A stretch of 64,000 bases of DNA from Rhodobacteraceae bacterium WFHF2C18 (GCA_002166865.1 NHTQ01000001.1:868001-932000); one strand, 5' to 3'. Counted from the stretch's first letter, positions 1-11,913 are shown. Notes: generated by a model not told the origin, from the sequence alone. Numbers and translations: made by a program.

Positions 1-1771
<1,771 letters not shown>

Positions 1772-1796
1772 CTGCACCCCCGGATCCGGTTGTTTA

Positions 1797-1825
1797 CAGA
1801 TAGTCGAGACGCCGGTTTCTTCCAA
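1797..1825 (-). promoter_or_regulatory. Candidate sigma70-type promoter of uvrA
   Basis: Read on the minus strand, a -35-like TTGGAA (1820-1825) and a -10-like TATCTG (1797-1802) are separated by exactly 17 bp and sit just upstream of the uvrA start at 1771. The elements are imperfect, so this is inferred from spacing and position. Confidence 0.4.
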
Positions 1826-1836
1826 GGCCGATTTGT

Positions 1837-1851
1837 GAACATTGCACGAAC
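1837..1851 (-). promoter_or_regulatory. LexA (SOS) box upstream of uvrA
   Basis: On the minus strand this reads GTTC, seven bases, GTTC. That is an exact match to the direct-repeat SOS box (GTTCN7GTTC) known for LexA of alphaproteobacteria. It lies about 65 bp upstream of the uvrA start codon and some 12 bp upstream of the best -35 candidate. uvrA is a standard LexA target, so motif and context agree. Confidence 0.82.
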
Positions 1852-1947
1852 ACGCACGATCCCCCGCGGCCATTTGCCGAACCGCCCGGCGATCACGTCC
1901 GCAACAGCAGGGCCGTTCAGGGCGCGTGCGGACTTGCGCCGGGTGTC

Positions 1948-2505
1948 TCAGCGGCGCGCCAGGGCCCAGGCACAGATCGGGAAGTCGGGGTCGTTGGTCA
2001 GGTCGTCGCGGTCCGGGTCGTATTCGGGCGGCCAACCGGCTTCGAGGTTGCGCAGCGCCGCCGCGCGGTTGCCCCACTGGCGTGCCTTGATCCGGCCCGC
2101 GTCGAACCCGGCCTCGACCAGCAGGTTGGTCAGGCCGCGCGCCGACCAGCGCGAACAGTCCACCGGGGCGCCGTGATAGGGAATGAAGAAGGGCACGGCG
2201 AGCCAGAAATAGCCGCCGGGGCGCAGCATCTCGTAGACGTGGCGGGCCGCCGCATGCGGGCGGTCCAGATGTTCCCAGACCTGGTTGGCCAGCACGATAT
2301 CGAAGCGGCGCACCGATCCCTCGGCATCCAGGTAGGGTCCCGCGCAGATGTCGTGGACGGGATAGCGGAACCGCGTGTAGGCGCGAAAGGTGAAGCGGCG
2401 CCCGAACTTGCCCGAGATCTCGGCGGCCTCCATCGCGGCCAGGTCGAGGTTCCCGAGCCATCGGCGCGTGCTGCGCTGCATGACGATCCGGTTGAGACTG
2501 GGCAT
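1948..2505 (-). CDS. Class I SAM-dependent methyltransferase-like protein, substrate unknown
   Basis: 185 residues. The middle has the post-I region of the methyltransferase fold: [13 protein letters not shown] (motif II/III type, about residues 88-100) followed by [15 protein letters not shown] (about 112-126), typical of Methyltransf_11 proteins. The usual glycine-rich motif I (D-x-G-x-G) is not visible; the equivalent stretch reads [13 protein letters not shown]. Either SAM binding is degenerate or this is a divergent subfamily. It lies 30 bp downstream of lpdA on the same strand and could be co-transcribed with it, but no pathway link is evident. Confidence 0.72.
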   Translation of the reverse strand: MPSLNRIVMQRSTRRWLGNLDLAAMEAAEISGKFGRRFTFRAYTRFRYPVHDICAGPYLDAEGSVRRFDIVLANQVWEHLDRPHAAARHVYEMLRPGGYFWLAVPFFIPYHGAPVDCSRWSARGLTNLLVEAGFDAGRIKARQWGNRAAALRNLEAGWPPEYDPDRDDLTNDPDFPICAWALARR

Positions 2506-2535
2506 CGCCCTCCCCGATCCTGGCCCTGCGCCGAG

Positions 2536-3930
2536 TCAGATGTGGATCACCCGGCCGTAGGCGTCGAGCACGGATTCATGCATCATCTCCGACAGGGTCG
2601 GATGCGGGAAGACGGCCTGCATCAGGTCCTCTTCGGTGGTTTCGAGCTGCCGGCCGACGACGTAGCCCTGGATCAGTTCGGTCACCTCGGCCCCGATCAT
2701 GTGCGCCCCCAGAAGCTCCCCGGTCTTGGCGTCGAAAACGGTCTTCACCATGCCCTCGGGTTCCCCCAGCGCAAGGGCCTTGCCGTTGCCTATGAAGGGG
2801 AAGCGCCCGACGTTGACCTCGTGGCCGGCCTCCTTGGCCTGCGCCTCGGTCAGGCCGACGCTGGCGATCTGCGGATGGCAGTAGGTGCAGCCGGCGATGC
2901 TTTCGGGGGCGACCGCATGGGGCGTGCCACCCGCGATCATCTCGGCCACCATCACGCCCTCGTGGCTGGCCTTGTGCGCCAGCCAGGGCGCCCCGGCCAG
3001 ATCGCCGATGGCGTAGATCCCCTCGACCCCGGTGCGGCAGTGGGCGTCGGTGACGACATGGGTCTTCTCGACCTTGACGCCGAGCTCCTCCAGGCCGAGG
3101 CCCTCGGTGTTGCCGACGATGCCCACGGCCGAGATCACCGCGTCGAACTCCTTCTTGTCCACCTTGCCGCCGGCTTCGATATGCGCGGTCACCTTGCCCT
3201 TGCCCCGGTCGAGCTGCTTGACCATGGCCTTTTCCATGATCGTCATGCCCTGCTTCTCGAAGGCTTTCCTGGCCATTCCGCTGATCTCGGCATCCTCGAC
3301 GGGCAGGATGCGGTCCATCACCTCGACCACGGTGGTCTCGGCGCCCAGGGTGTTGTAGAAATTGGCGAACTCGATCCCGATGGCGCCCGAGCCGATAACC
3401 AGCAGCTTTCCGGGCATGCGCGGCGGCATCAGGGCGTGCTTGTAGGTCCAGACCAGATCCCCGTCTGCCTCAAGCCCGGGCAGTTCCCGGGCCCGCGCGC
3501 CCGTGGCCAGCACGATATGCTTGGCCTCCAGGTCTTCGGTGCCGTTCTCGGTCTTGACGCTGACCTTCCCTTTTCCCTTGAGACTGGCCTCGCCCATCAC
3601 GGCCGTCACCTTGTTCTTCTTCAGCAGGTGGCCGACCCCGGAATTGAGCTGCTTGGCGATGTCGCGCGATCGCTTGACCACGGCCTCCAGATCGAAATCA
3701 AGGCCATCCGCCTTGAGCCCGAAATCCTTGGCCCTGTGCATCAGGTGAAAGACCTCGGAACTGCGCAGCATGGCCTTCGTCGGGATGCAGCCCCAGTTCA
3801 GGCAGATCCCGCCCATGTGTTCTCGCTCGACCACGGCGACCTTCAGGCCCAGCTGCGCCCCACGGATGGCCGAGACGTAGCCCCCCGGGCCGGCCCCGAT
3901 CACGATCATGTCATACGACTTCGACGCCAT
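2536..3930 (-). CDS. lpdA: Dihydrolipoyl dehydrogenase (E3)
   Basis: 464 residues, full length for the family. The N terminus has the FAD-binding GAGPGG (13-18) and the redox disulfide motif [11 protein letters not shown] with Cys43 and Cys48. A second Rossmann motif ([10 protein letters not shown]) binds NAD, followed by the E-x-A-IGD FAD contact ([18 protein letters not shown]) and the C-terminal [12 protein letters not shown] containing the catalytic His-Glu pair. The enzyme reoxidises dihydrolipoamide in 2-oxoacid dehydrogenase complexes or the glycine cleavage system. No E1 or E2 genes are adjacent, so its partner complex cannot be told from context. The promoter region carries a strong palindrome, suggesting a dedicated repressor. 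Confidence 0.96.
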   Translation of the reverse strand: MASKSYDMIVIGAGPGGYVSAIRGAQLGLKVAVVEREHMGGICLNWGCIPTKAMLRSSEVFHLMHRAKDFGLKADGLDFDLEAVVKRSRDIAKQLNSGVGHLLKKNKVTAVMGEASLKGKGKVSVKTENGTEDLEAKHIVLATGARARELPGLEADGDLVWTYKHALMPPRMPGKLLVIGSGAIGIEFANFYNTLGAETTVVEVMDRILPVEDAEISGMARKAFEKQGMTIMEKAMVKQLDRGKGKVTAHIEAGGKVDKKEFDAVISAVGIVGNTEGLGLEELGVKVEKTHVVTDAHCRTGVEGIYAIGDLAGAPWLAHKASHEGVMVAEMIAGGTPHAVAPESIAGCTYCHPQIASVGLTEAQAKEAGHEVNVGRFPFIGNGKALALGEPEGMVKTVFDAKTGELLGAHMIGAEVTELIQGYVVGRQLETTEEDLMQAVFPHPTLSEMMHESVLDAYGRVIHI

Positions 3931-3949
3931 GCGCCCCCTCCGCCTTCAA

Positions 3950-3989
3950 AATTTAGTTTGACATTAAACTAAATTCTGCGGCGCGACAA
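3950..3989 (-). promoter_or_regulatory. Promoter and 26-bp palindromic operator upstream of lpdA
   Basis: A perfect inverted repeat, arms AATTTAGTTT (3950-3959) and AAACTAAATT (3966-3975) around a 6-bp spacer, is the most AT-rich spot in its neighbourhood. On the minus strand a -35-like TTGTCG (complement of 3984-3989), 17 bp spacer and -10-like TAATGT (complement of 3961-3966) fit a sigma70 promoter whose -10 lies inside the palindrome. A dimeric repressor bound here would block initiation. The regulator is not encoded next door. The architecture resembles MarR- or TetR-type operators, which is inference. Confidence 0.65.
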
Positions 3990-4043
3990 CGCACCAAATG
4001 CCCCGGCCGGACGGCAGAGGCATTCGGCCGCGCCATTCACCGG

Positions 4044-4658
4044 TCAGGCGGCGGCTTCCGCGGCTTGAAGGGCCCGCAGCGTGGCGCCGTACCCGCCCCG
4101 CTCGGCAAAGGCCTTCTCGGGTTCGGTGGTGCTGCGGCCGAGGGCCTCGTTGCGGTAGGGAAAACGGCCGAACATGCGGATCACTTCCCGATGCGCGCGG
4201 GCGTGCAGCAGGTTGTCGGAGGCGCCTTCCGACAGCCGTTCGCAGATGAGCCGCACGCAGTGATCCTGATCGCAGAGGTTCTCGGAATGCATGAGCGGCA
4301 GGTAGAAGAACTGGCGCCCGGGTTCGTCGATCCGCAGGTCCCACTTGCGTTCGATCGCGAATTTCGCGGCCGCCAGGGCCGGCTTGTCGGTGGCAAAGGC
4401 CCGGGCCTCGCCGCGGAACATGTTGCGCGGAAACTGGTCCGTGAGGATGATGTAAGCTAGGGTGCCGCTCGGGTAGGTCAGCCACAGCCCCCAGGCCCCG
4501 GCGCGGGCCTCTTGCCAGGCGGGTTCGAACCGCCGGCGGATCTCTGCATCCAGTTCACTGCTGGGATTGTACCAGTCGCTTTCGCCGAGCTCGTCCAACC
4601 AGAAGCTCAGCACCTCCTCCGGGGCTACCATCGGATCCTCCTGTTCCGCATCCGTCAC
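4044..4658 (-). CDS. DUF924 family protein
   Basis: 204 residues and cytoplasmic in appearance. Conserved family stretches are visible: VLSFWLDELGESDWY near the N terminus, a central TDQFPRNMFRG, then FFYLPLMHSENLCDQD and the region around RFPYRNEALGR. DUF924 proteins are predicted all-helical TPR-like domains with no established biochemical role. The gene stands alone between the MFS gene upstream and lpdA downstream on the same strand. Its 5' region is AT-rich and contains a perfect DnaA box. Confidence 0.85.
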   Translation of the reverse strand: MTDAEQEDPMVAPEEVLSFWLDELGESDWYNPSSELDAEIRRRFEPAWQEARAGAWGLWLTYPSGTLAYIILTDQFPRNMFRGEARAFATDKPALAAAKFAIERKWDLRIDEPGRQFFYLPLMHSENLCDQDHCVRLICERLSEGASDNLLHARAHREVIRMFGRFPYRNEALGRSTTEPEKAFAERGGYGATLRALQAAEAAA

Positions 4659-4661
4659 AAA

Positions 4662-4673
4662 AACGTTAACGTT
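4662..4673. repeat. 12-bp perfect palindrome in the DUF924 leader
   Basis: AACGTTAACGTT is self-complementary and lies 4-15 bp upstream of the DUF924 start codon. It could be a small operator or simply AT-rich leader sequence. Confidence 0.3.
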
Positions 4674-4726
4674 ATAATGGCCTCAGTTGACAATAAAAAT
4701 TTGCTACAATGGCAACAGTTCGTGAC

Positions 4727-4735
4727 TGTGGATAA
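4727..4735 (-). promoter_or_regulatory. Perfect DnaA box (TTATCCACA) in the DUF924/MFS intergenic region
   Basis: The minus strand reads TTATCCACA, the consensus high-affinity DnaA site. It lies inside a looser inverted repeat (AACAGT at 4714-4719, ACTGTT at 4735-4740). Two further perfect copies occur in other intergenic regions of this window (15015 and 37941). Confidence 0.55.
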
Positions 4736-4747
4736 CTGTTACCGCAA

Positions 4748-6001
4748 TCAGTCCTCGGGGTCCTCCTGGGCCGTTTCGATGGCGTATTCCTGGGCAACCT
4801 CCACCGCCACCGGCGAGGCCGACGGCGCCACCGCCGCGTAGCTCTCGGTCTCATCGACCGCGGGCGCGGGGCGCTGCGTCATCCGGTAGGCCGCATAGGC
4901 AGCCATCGCCAGCAGAAGCACCGCGACGAACAGGAAGAACCCGCGCGGTCCGACCACCCCCATGATCCAGCCCGTGATCAGCGGCCCGGCCACCGCGCCC
5001 AACCCGTTGATGAACACCAGCCCGCCCGAGGCCGCCGCCATGTCGTCGGGGTCAAGGTAGTCGTTGGTATAGGCGATGATCAGCGAATAGAGGGGGTTGG
5101 ACATTCCCCCGATGGTGACCGCCGCCACCAGCAGCATCGTGTAGGAGCCGCCGAGGGCCAGGCCGACGAGCGCGCCGAGCCCGCCCAGCACGGCGACGAT
5201 CAGGATCAGCAGGCGCCGGTCCATCCGATCCGACAGCCAACCCACGGGAAACTGCAACACCAGCGCACTGACGAAGAAGGCCGACATGAAGATCGAGACC
5301 TGCGCGACACTCAATCCCGCCGCCGCGGCAAAGACCGGCGCCATGCCGAACTGGGCCGAGAAGACGCCGCCCAGCAGGAACATGCCCACGAAACCCAACG
5401 GTGAACTACGGTAGAGCTCACCCAGCGACATCGGCTTGGCCGTGTCGAAGGCCGGCGTGGGACTGATCGACAACAGGATCGGCGCGAAGGACAGCGAGAT
5501 CAGTACAGAGGGAATGATGAACAGGATGAATCCGGCCGGATCGCCGAGCAGCAGAAGCCCCTGCGCGGCCACGATCCCCAGAACCTGCACCATCATGTAC
5601 AGCGACAGTGCCTTGCCGCGCGTCTCGTTCGTCGCGGCGTTGTTCAGCCAGCTTTCGGCAGTAACATAGACCCCCGAGAAGCAAAACCCGATCAAAATCC
5701 GCATCACGCCCCAGGCCCAGACGTCGGTCAGGGCCGGGTAGAGGACCATCACCGCCGAGATCAGCGAGGCGAGCGCGGCAAAGACCCGGACGTGCCCGAC
5801 CCGCCGGATCATGTCGGTGGCCATGCGCGAGCCGAACAGGAAGCCCAGGAAGTAGCCGGCCATGACCAGCGACATCTCGAAGGTCGAGAAGCCCTCGATC
5901 TCGCCGCGCAGGCCCAGAAGCGTGCCCTGCATGCCGTTGCCGACCTGCAACAGCATCATGCCGAGCAGAAGCGCCCAAGCGCCTCCCAGAACCTGGATCA
6001 T
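4748..6001 (-). CDS. Major facilitator superfamily transporter
   Basis: 417 residues with about twelve hydrophobic segments. The loop after the second helix reads FGSRMATDMIRRVGHVRVF and the second-half repeat reads GWLSDRMDRRLLIL, the standard MFS A-motifs. The overall pattern resembles the YcaD-like group of putative permeases. The C-terminal tail after TM12 is polar and acidic. Substrate unknown. It is an isolated minus-strand gene between queA and DUF924. Confidence 0.88.
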   Translation of the reverse strand: MIQVLGGAWALLLGMMLLQVGNGMQGTLLGLRGEIEGFSTFEMSLVMAGYFLGFLFGSRMATDMIRRVGHVRVFAALASLISAVMVLYPALTDVWAWGVMRILIGFCFSGVYVTAESWLNNAATNETRGKALSLYMMVQVLGIVAAQGLLLLGDPAGFILFIIPSVLISLSFAPILLSISPTPAFDTAKPMSLGELYRSSPLGFVGMFLLGGVFSAQFGMAPVFAAAAGLSVAQVSIFMSAFFVSALVLQFPVGWLSDRMDRRLLILIVAVLGGLGALVGLALGGSYTMLLVAAVTIGGMSNPLYSLIIAYTNDYLDPDDMAAASGGLVFINGLGAVAGPLITGWIMGVVGPRGFFLFVAVLLLAMAAYAAYRMTQRPAPAVDETESYAAVAPSASPVAVEVAQEYAIETAQEDPED

Positions 6002-6111
6002 CTGCCATCTCCCGTCGCGCGGCGTGGTTCAAGGGACAAATGCCACGGGCCGTTGTCCGGCCCGCCCCGAGTCGCATCGCGCGTTCATGGAACGCGAGTG
6101 CCAGCCCGCGC

Positions 6112-7161
6112 TCAGGGGATCAACAGCGATGCGTCCCCGTAGGAGAAAAAACGATACTCCTGCGCCACCGCGTGGGCATAGATGGCCCGGATGCGGGCCT
6201 GCCCCATGAAGGCGGCCACCAGCATCATCAGGGTCGACCGCGGCAGGTGGAAATTCGTCATCAGCGCATCGGCCACGTGGAACGTGAACCCGGGATAGAT
6301 GAAAATGTCGGTCTCGCCGCGCCAGGGCGCGATTCCGCCGGTGTCGCGGGCCGCCGTTTCGATCAGGCGCAGGGCGGTCGTGCCCACCGGTATGATCCGC
6401 CCGCCCGCCGCCCTGGTGGCGGCCATCTCGGCGGCGGCCGCTTCGCTGACCTGGCCCCATTCGGCGTGCATTCGATGCTTGGTCACATCCTCCACCTTCA
6501 CCGGCAGGAAGGTGCCCGCGCCGACGTGCAGCGTGACATGCGTGATCTCCACGCCGCGGTCCCGCAGCCCGGCCAGCAGCGCATCGTCGAAATGCAGCGA
6601 GGCCGTGGGCGCGGCCACCGCGCCGGGCGCGCGGGCGAAAACGGTCTGGTAGTCCTCGCGGTCCTGCGCATCGGCCGCGCGCCGGGCGGCGATGTAGGGT
6701 GGCAGCGGCATGGCGCCCGCCGCCTCCAGCGCGGCCTGGAAGGCGTCGCCCTCAAGGTTGAAGCGCAGCAGGCCCTGGCCCTCGGCCTTCTCCGCCAGCA
6801 CCGCCGAGAGGCCGGCGGGGAACTGCACCGTCTCGCCTGTCCGCAGCTTCTTGAGCGGCTTGATCAGCGCGCGCCAGGCACCGCAGGGGGCCGGCTGCAG
6901 CAGCGTCACCTCGATTCGGGCTTCGGTCTCGCCGGCGGCCCCCGCGCGTCGGCGCGTTCCGGTCAGCCGGGCGGGGATGACACGCGTGTCGTTGAGGACA
7001 AGCCGGTCGCCCGGCCGCAGCCACTGGCCCAGATCGCGGACCACCCCATCGATGATCCGGTCGCCCTCGGCCACCAGCAGGCGCGCCGATGTGCGCGGCC
7101 GCGCGGGACGGGTGGCGATCAGATGCTCGGGCAGGTCGAAATCGAACTCGTCCAGTTTCAT
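6112..7161 (-). CDS. queA: S-adenosylmethionine:tRNA ribosyltransferase-isomerase
   Basis: 349 residues, normal for QueA. It begins [20 protein letters not shown], followed by [18 protein letters not shown], a central [10 protein letters not shown] block, [15 protein letters not shown], and the C-terminal [18 protein letters not shown] and [12 protein letters not shown]. These are the signature blocks of the family. QueA transfers and isomerises the ribosyl moiety of SAM onto preQ1 in tRNA during queuosine synthesis. Its ATG overlaps the stop of the upstream AsmA-like gene as ATGA, implying translational coupling. No tgt follows within this window. Confidence 0.96.
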   Translation of the reverse strand: MKLDEFDFDLPEHLIATRPARPRTSARLLVAEGDRIIDGVVRDLGQWLRPGDRLVLNDTRVIPARLTGTRRRAGAAGETEARIEVTLLQPAPCGAWRALIKPLKKLRTGETVQFPAGLSAVLAEKAEGQGLLRFNLEGDAFQAALEAAGAMPLPPYIAARRAADAQDREDYQTVFARAPGAVAAPTASLHFDDALLAGLRDRGVEITHVTLHVGAGTFLPVKVEDVTKHRMHAEWGQVSEAAAAEMAATRAAGGRIIPVGTTALRLIETAARDTGGIAPWRGETDIFIYPGFTFHVADALMTNFHLPRSTLMMLVAAFMGQARIRAIYAHAVAQEYRFFSYGDASLLIP

Positions 7162-10100
7162 GGCAATCTCCGGGCGCGTTCGCCCACGCTGTCCTCTTGC
7201 TCGGTCCGGGGCGGCGGCCCCTGCGTGGTGGCGCCGCCCACCTGTGGTGGCGGCCGGCGGAATATTTCGCGGAAAATCCCCGGCGTAAATGCGGAAAACG
7301 GATTGACCGAAACGCGAGGGTTCTTGGCGGGCCCGGTCAGCTGGTAATTGAAACCGATCAACCCCTCCCCGCGCCTGTTCATCACGCCGCCGATCATGTT
7401 CACCATGTAAAGTGGGGAAATGACCCCCCGCATGTCCATTCGGCCGGTGTTCATGTGATAATAGCCGTCCATCGAGAGTCCCATCGAGGCCCCCACCGCG
7501 CTGCCCGAGAGCAGGGTCAACCGTTCCGGCGAAAGCTGGAAGCGCGCATCGACCTGCCCGAAGTGGATCCCCTCGCCGGCGGCGAGCTGCTCCAGAAGGC
7601 CGACGATGCTGAGGGCGTTCAACAGAGCCGCCAGGGCCGGCGCATCGGTCAGGCGCACGCTCCGGGCGTCCAGCCGCCCGTTGTAGGTACCGGGCGCCTC
7701 GGCGGGCGTCAGGACAAGATCCATCTCCCCCCCGCGCGCCTGCTTGAGCAGACCCGCCGCCCCCATGACGCCGCCGGCGTCGTCCGAGGTGATACGGAAG
7801 GCGCTGCGCCCGTCCTGCGGGACCACCCGGCCGCTGATCGCCGCGCCGCCGTTCACCTTCCCGGCAAAGGTGCCCTGCGCGCCGCCGGCCATCTCGAGGT
7901 CGGCGCGCACGTCCGTCAGCGCGATGCCGTCCGAGACCTGCAGGCTCTCAAGCCTGAGCGAGACCGGCCCGCGGTCCCCCGCGCCGCCGCCGGTGCCATC
8001 CCGGCCGCCACCGGCCAGCGAGGTCTGCCTGAGATCGACACGCCCCCCGCGCACCTCCACGGCCGGGGGAACGCCCGCACCGCGGCCGACCAGCGTCACC
8101 GGCGCGCGCAGCCACTCCCCGATGGCCACCGTGCTGAATACCGCTCGGTCCAGTTGCCCACTCGCAGTCAGGTCGATCCGGCCATCGGCACTGAGGCCGC
8201 CGGCGTCGATGCGCAGGCTGCCGATCTGAGGCGGCTGGCCGAGCCGGCCCGAAACCTCCAGTTCCCCGGTCGCGGCCTCCGGCAAGCGCCAGTCGAGCTG
8301 CCGCAGGCTCAGGCCCACCCCGTCCAGCGTCGAACTCAGGCGGAAGACCCCCGGCTCGCCCTTCACCATGTCGATGGCCACGTTGGCCCGGCCGGCGCCC
8401 GATATGCTGCCCGGCGGCAGGCCGATGCGGAACTCGTCCGCGAAACGTTCGGACAGCTCTATCCAGCCCTCCACGCGGCTGCGCCCCTTGTCCTGCTTGC
8501 GCAGGGGGGTGGTCCACGTGCCCCCGATGGGCACGCGCCCGATCCTGCCGGTTCCGTTGATCGACAACTCGGTATTGTCAGCCTGGACATCCAGGCTGGA
8601 AGCGGCCAGGACACGGCCCTTCACCACGGTCTCGCTGCGCACGTCGCTGAGCGCGCCGGCCACGTCGAAAGCCACTTCGTCGGGCTGCAGGTCCTGCTTG
8701 AGCAGGAAGTCCAGGCGCCCGCTCAGCCGGGCCCGCCCGTCCGCCAGCGTGACCGGCCGGTCCGCCTTCTGCAGAAACCGGAACGGTTCCTCGTCGAGCA
8801 GGGACAGCGCCGCGGTGATGGTGCTGGCGCTGGCAAGGTCCACGCGGGCCGGGCCGCGCTTGATCCGCACGTTGGGCACCGAGAAACTGGTGCCGGCGAT
8901 ATCGACACGTCCTCCTTCTGCCGCCACCACGTGACCCGAGTCGGCCGTTATCACGAACCGCTCGTCGTAAAGCGAGGCATGCCCCGACGCCGCCTTGATC
9001 GGCGGCACGTCCTTGATGAACCGCGTTGCCAGATCCTCGAAATCGAAGCCCAGGAACAGGTCCGGGCGGCTGCGCGGCTGTGACCGTATGGCGATCTGGA
9101 TATTGCGCAGCACGGCCCGGTGCACGTTCTCGTCGATCCATTCGCGCGTTTTGGGCTTGAGACTGACGGGCCAGAGCTCCAGCAGACGCTCGGGCGCGAT
9201 ACCGTCCATCCGCCCGTCAAGCGCCACGCGCCACCCCTCGGGTCGCGCGCGGGCCTCCCCCTTGAGAACGAGATGCCGCCCCCGGTCGGCGAAGCTCATC
9301 TCGCCCAGGCTCAGGACAAAGGGATCGAGCTGCAGCCGCATGTCCATGGTGGCCGCCGCGATGGTGATTGGCTCGGGATAGAGGTTGGCCGGGTTCGCGG
9401 TGATCTCGGAGACGCGGAACTGCCCCAGCAGTTCCTCGGGCCAGCCACCCTCCGCCATTCCGCCCAGATGGGCCTGCCCCTCGGCCCGGGCCGTGATCCA
9501 CTTGCTGTCGAGACGGATCTCGTCGAATCGGATCATCTGGGTGCCCGGCGCGTAGGTGAAATAGGTACGCGCCGAGGTGAAGGCCACCGGCGCCGTCGCC
9601 TGGGTGGGCCGCAACGCCCCCGCGCCAATCTGCAAGGTCGCGTTGAGCGGGCCCAGTGCGCCGGAGGCGTCCACCGAGGCGCGCAGCGCCCCCGATATCG
9701 GCGCCTGCAGCGCCTCCAGCCAACTGAGCCCCGGGGATTGCGTGGCGATGTCGCGGGCCGGCATGTCCTCGAAGCTGACGCCGAAGTCGGCGGCCGCCTG
9801 CCCGATCCGGCCGGTATAGGTCATCTCAAGCGTGGTGGCGTAGTCGCGCGCCCCCAGAAGCGCGAAATCACCCCGGATGCGCAGGTCATCGCCGTCGCGG
9901 GTCATTTCCAGCCGTCCGCCATCCACCGTCCAGGCCCGGCCGGCGCGGGCATCCTCGTAACGCAGCGTCAGGTTGCTGGCCTCGACGCGCCGCAGGTCGG
10001 CGAAATGCGGCCGCTGCAGGAACTCTTCCAGCCGGTCCGCCAGCGCGACGAAGGTCTCGGCTTCTTCCACGGGGGGCGCGGTGCCGCCCACCGACAGCCG

Positions 10101-10523
10101 CACCCCGCCCGACGCGCTGCGGCGCAGGGTGACGCGCGCACCTGACAGATGGATTGAGGCGGGCTGCAGGTTCCCCCGCAGCAACGGCCCCAGGGCCACG
10201 GCGCTGCGCACGTTCGACAGGTTGGCCAGCCGCAGGCCGGCGGCATCCCGCAGCGTCACGTCCTGCAGCGACAGACGCGGGACCCAATCGTGCGATACCA
10301 CCAGCGACACCTCGCCGAAGGCCACGGAGAAGCCGTGAATGTCGCGGTTGATCCGCTCGGTCACCTTGGCGCGCAGCCAGTCGGGCGCGGTAAAGCGCGT
10401 TCCCGTTGCCGAGATCAGCACCGCCCCGCCTGTGAAGGACACCAGTGCGAGAACGAACAGCATCCAGCGGCCGGCGCCCCAGCGGCGCCTGCTCTTCGGT
10501 TTCGTCTGCGCGTTGTCGTCCAT
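7158..10523 (-). CDS. Large AsmA/YhdP-like membrane-anchored protein (DUF3971 and AsmA-like C-terminal regions)
   Basis: 1121 residues. One N-terminal transmembrane helix (about residues 20-42, [21 protein letters not shown]) precedes a very long beta-rich region of repeated short strands ([21 protein letters not shown] and similar), then an AsmA_2-type C terminus with [12 protein letters not shown] and [27 protein letters not shown]. AsmA/YhdP/TamB-like proteins span the periplasm and are implicated in phospholipid transport to the outer membrane. It is the first gene of a pair with queA (ATGA overlap) and diverges from bcp across 107 bp. Confidence 0.88.
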   Translation of the reverse strand: MDDNAQTKPKSRRRWGAGRWMLFVLALVSFTGGAVLISATGTRFTAPDWLRAKVTERINRDIHGFSVAFGEVSLVVSHDWVPRLSLQDVTLRDAAGLRLANLSNVRSAVALGPLLRGNLQPASIHLSGARVTLRRSASGGVRLSVGGTAPPVEEAETFVALADRLEEFLQRPHFADLRRVEASNLTLRYEDARAGRAWTVDGGRLEMTRDGDDLRIRGDFALLGARDYATTLEMTYTGRIGQAAADFGVSFEDMPARDIATQSPGLSWLEALQAPISGALRASVDASGALGPLNATLQIGAGALRPTQATAPVAFTSARTYFTYAPGTQMIRFDEIRLDSKWITARAEGQAHLGGMAEGGWPEELLGQFRVSEITANPANLYPEPITIAAATMDMRLQLDPFVLSLGEMSFADRGRHLVLKGEARARPEGWRVALDGRMDGIAPERLLELWPVSLKPKTREWIDENVHRAVLRNIQIAIRSQPRSRPDLFLGFDFEDLATRFIKDVPPIKAASGHASLYDERFVITADSGHVVAAEGGRVDIAGTSFSVPNVRIKRGPARVDLASASTITAALSLLDEEPFRFLQKADRPVTLADGRARLSGRLDFLLKQDLQPDEVAFDVAGALSDVRSETVVKGRVLAASSLDVQADNTELSINGTGRIGRVPIGGTWTTPLRKQDKGRSRVEGWIELSERFADEFRIGLPPGSISGAGRANVAIDMVKGEPGVFRLSSTLDGVGLSLRQLDWRLPEAATGELEVSGRLGQPPQIGSLRIDAGGLSADGRIDLTASGQLDRAVFSTVAIGEWLRAPVTLVGRGAGVPPAVEVRGGRVDLRQTSLAGGGRDGTGGGAGDRGPVSLRLESLQVSDGIALTDVRADLEMAGGAQGTFAGKVNGGAAISGRVVPQDGRSAFRITSDDAGGVMGAAGLLKQARGGEMDLVLTPAEAPGTYNGRLDARSVRLTDAPALAALLNALSIVGLLEQLAAGEGIHFGQVDARFQLSPERLTLLSGSAVGASMGLSMDGYYHMNTGRMDMRGVISPLYMVNMIGGVMNRRGEGLIGFNYQLTGPAKNPRVSVNPFSAFTPGIFREIFRRPPPQVGGATTQGPPPRTEQEDSVGERARRLP

Positions 10524-10630
10524 CTGCTCCGGTCGAGCGCCAGCCGCATGCGCCTCGTTTGCCTCACGGCTTTATTCTCGCCAATTCCGGCCTAATATGA
10601 CACCGGCTTTTCAATATACAAGGAGCGTCC

Positions 10631-11092
10631 ATGCCCGAGTCTGGCGAAACCGCCCCCGATTTCACCCTGCCCCGCGACGGCGGGGCCGAGGTCACGCTGT
10701 CCACGCTGCGCCCGGCCCCCGTCGTGCTGTATTTCTATCCCCGCGACGACACCTCCGGCTGCACCAAGGAGGCGCTGGCCTTTACCGACCTGGCCGAGGA
10801 CTTCGCCGCGGCGGGCGCCCATGTCTTCGGCATTTCCAAGGACACGGTGGCCAAGCACGAGAAATTCCGCGACAAGCACGGCCTGGGCGTGCCGCTTCTG
10901 TCCGATGCCGAGGGTGACGTCTGTGAACGCTACGGCGTCTGGGTGGAGAAAAAGATGTATGGCAAGACTTTCCACGGGATCGAGCGGAGCACCTTCCTCA
11001 TCGATGGCGCGGGACGCGTCGCGCGGGTCTGGCGCAAGGTGAAAGTGCCCGGCCACGCCGAGGAGGTTCTGGCGGCGGTGAAATCGCTGTGA
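10631..11092 (+). CDS. bcp: Thioredoxin-dependent peroxiredoxin, Bcp/PrxQ type
   Basis: 153 residues with a good ribosome binding site (AAGGAG, 7 bp before the ATG). The peroxidatic motif is FYPRDDTSGCTKEA with Cys44 as nucleophile. The resolving Cys that E. coli Bcp carries five residues later is absent (Leu49); the only other Cys is Cys98. The enzyme is therefore either 1-Cys, or uses Cys98 as some PrxQ proteins use a distal resolving Cys. It reduces hydrogen and organic peroxides in the cytoplasm. The stop codon overlaps the GTG start of the following DUF455 gene (GTGA), so the two are probably made together. Confidence 0.94.
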   Translation: MPESGETAPDFTLPRDGGAEVTLSTLRPAPVVLYFYPRDDTSGCTKEALAFTDLAEDFAAAGAHVFGISKDTVAKHEKFRDKHGLGVPLLSDAEGDVCERYGVWVEKKMYGKTFHGIERSTFLIDGAGRVARVWRKVKVPGHAEEVLAAVKSL

Positions 11093-11913
11093 CCGAGAAG
11101 ACGCTCGCGGAAATGGCCGTCGAGGTGCTGACAACCGCCGACGGCAAGGAGAAAACGGCGCTGAGCCGCGCGCATGCCGCAGCCTGGCAGGCGGCGCGCG
11201 CAGCCGGCACGCCCCTGCCCGTCGGCGCGGCCGAACCGCCGCTTCGCCCGGCGCGGCCCGAGCGTCCGGAGCTTCTGGATCCTCGCCAGGTGCCCCGCCG
11301 CCGTCCCGGCAGCCCGCAGGGCCGCATCGCCATCCTGCACGCCGTGGCACATATCGAACTCAACGCCGTGGACCTGCACTGGGACATCCTCGCCCGCTTC
11401 GCGCATGAGCCCATGCCGCCGGGGTTCTACGACGACTGGGTGAAGGCCGCCGACGAGGAATCGAAACACTTCACGCTCGTCTCCGATTGTCTGGAAGCGC
11501 AGGGCAGCCACTACGGGGCCCTTCCCGCCCATGCCGGCATGTGGCGCGCCGCCGAGGACACGGCCGAGGATATCCTGGGCCGGCTTGCGGTGGTGCCCAT
11601 GGTGCTTGAGGCCCGGGGGCTGGACGTCACGCCGGGAATGATCGAGATCTTCGAGACCGCCGGCGATGCCCGGTCGGTCGAGGCGCTCAGGGTGATCTAC
11701 GCCGAGGAGGTGGGCCACGTCGCCTATGGATCGAAATGGTTCCATTTCCTTTGCGGCCGTCATGATCGCGACCCCAAGGAAGTCTTTCACGACCTGGTGC
11801 GGCGCTATTTCCACGGGGCACTCAAGCCGCCCTTCAACGAAGAGAAGCGCGCCGAGGCCGGTCTGCCGCCCGACTTCTACTGGCCCCTTGCCGATCAGCC
11901 GAAAACCGGCTGA
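11089..11913 (+). CDS. DUF455 family, ferritin-like diiron protein
   Basis: 274 residues, start GTG overlapping the bcp stop by 4 bp. The C-terminal two thirds carry helix motifs with candidate metal ligands: AVAHIELNAVDLHWD, AADEESKHF, PMVLEARGLDV and YAEEVGHVAYG, the E-xx-H pattern of ferritin-like four-helix bundles. The first 90 residues are Pro/Arg-rich and probably loosely folded. DUF455 members have no firmly established reaction. Coupling to a peroxiredoxin suggests a role in iron or peroxide handling, which is inference. A long stem-loop covers the stop codon. Confidence 0.85.
   Translation: MTEKTLAEMAVEVLTTADGKEKTALSRAHAAAWQAARAAGTPLPVGAAEPPLRPARPERPELLDPRQVPRRRPGSPQGRIAILHAVAHIELNAVDLHWDILARFAHEPMPPGFYDDWVKAADEESKHFTLVSDCLEAQGSHYGALPAHAGMWRAAEDTAEDILGRLAVVPMVLEARGLDVTPGMIEIFETAGDARSVEALRVIYAEEVGHVAYGSKWFHFLCGRHDRDPKEVFHDLVRRYFHGALKPPFNEEKRAEAGLPPDFYWPLADQPKTG

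Noticed and set aside
4681-4715. Plus-strand TTGACA...TACAAT promoter
   Set aside because: Spacer is only 12 bp and no plus-strand gene follows.
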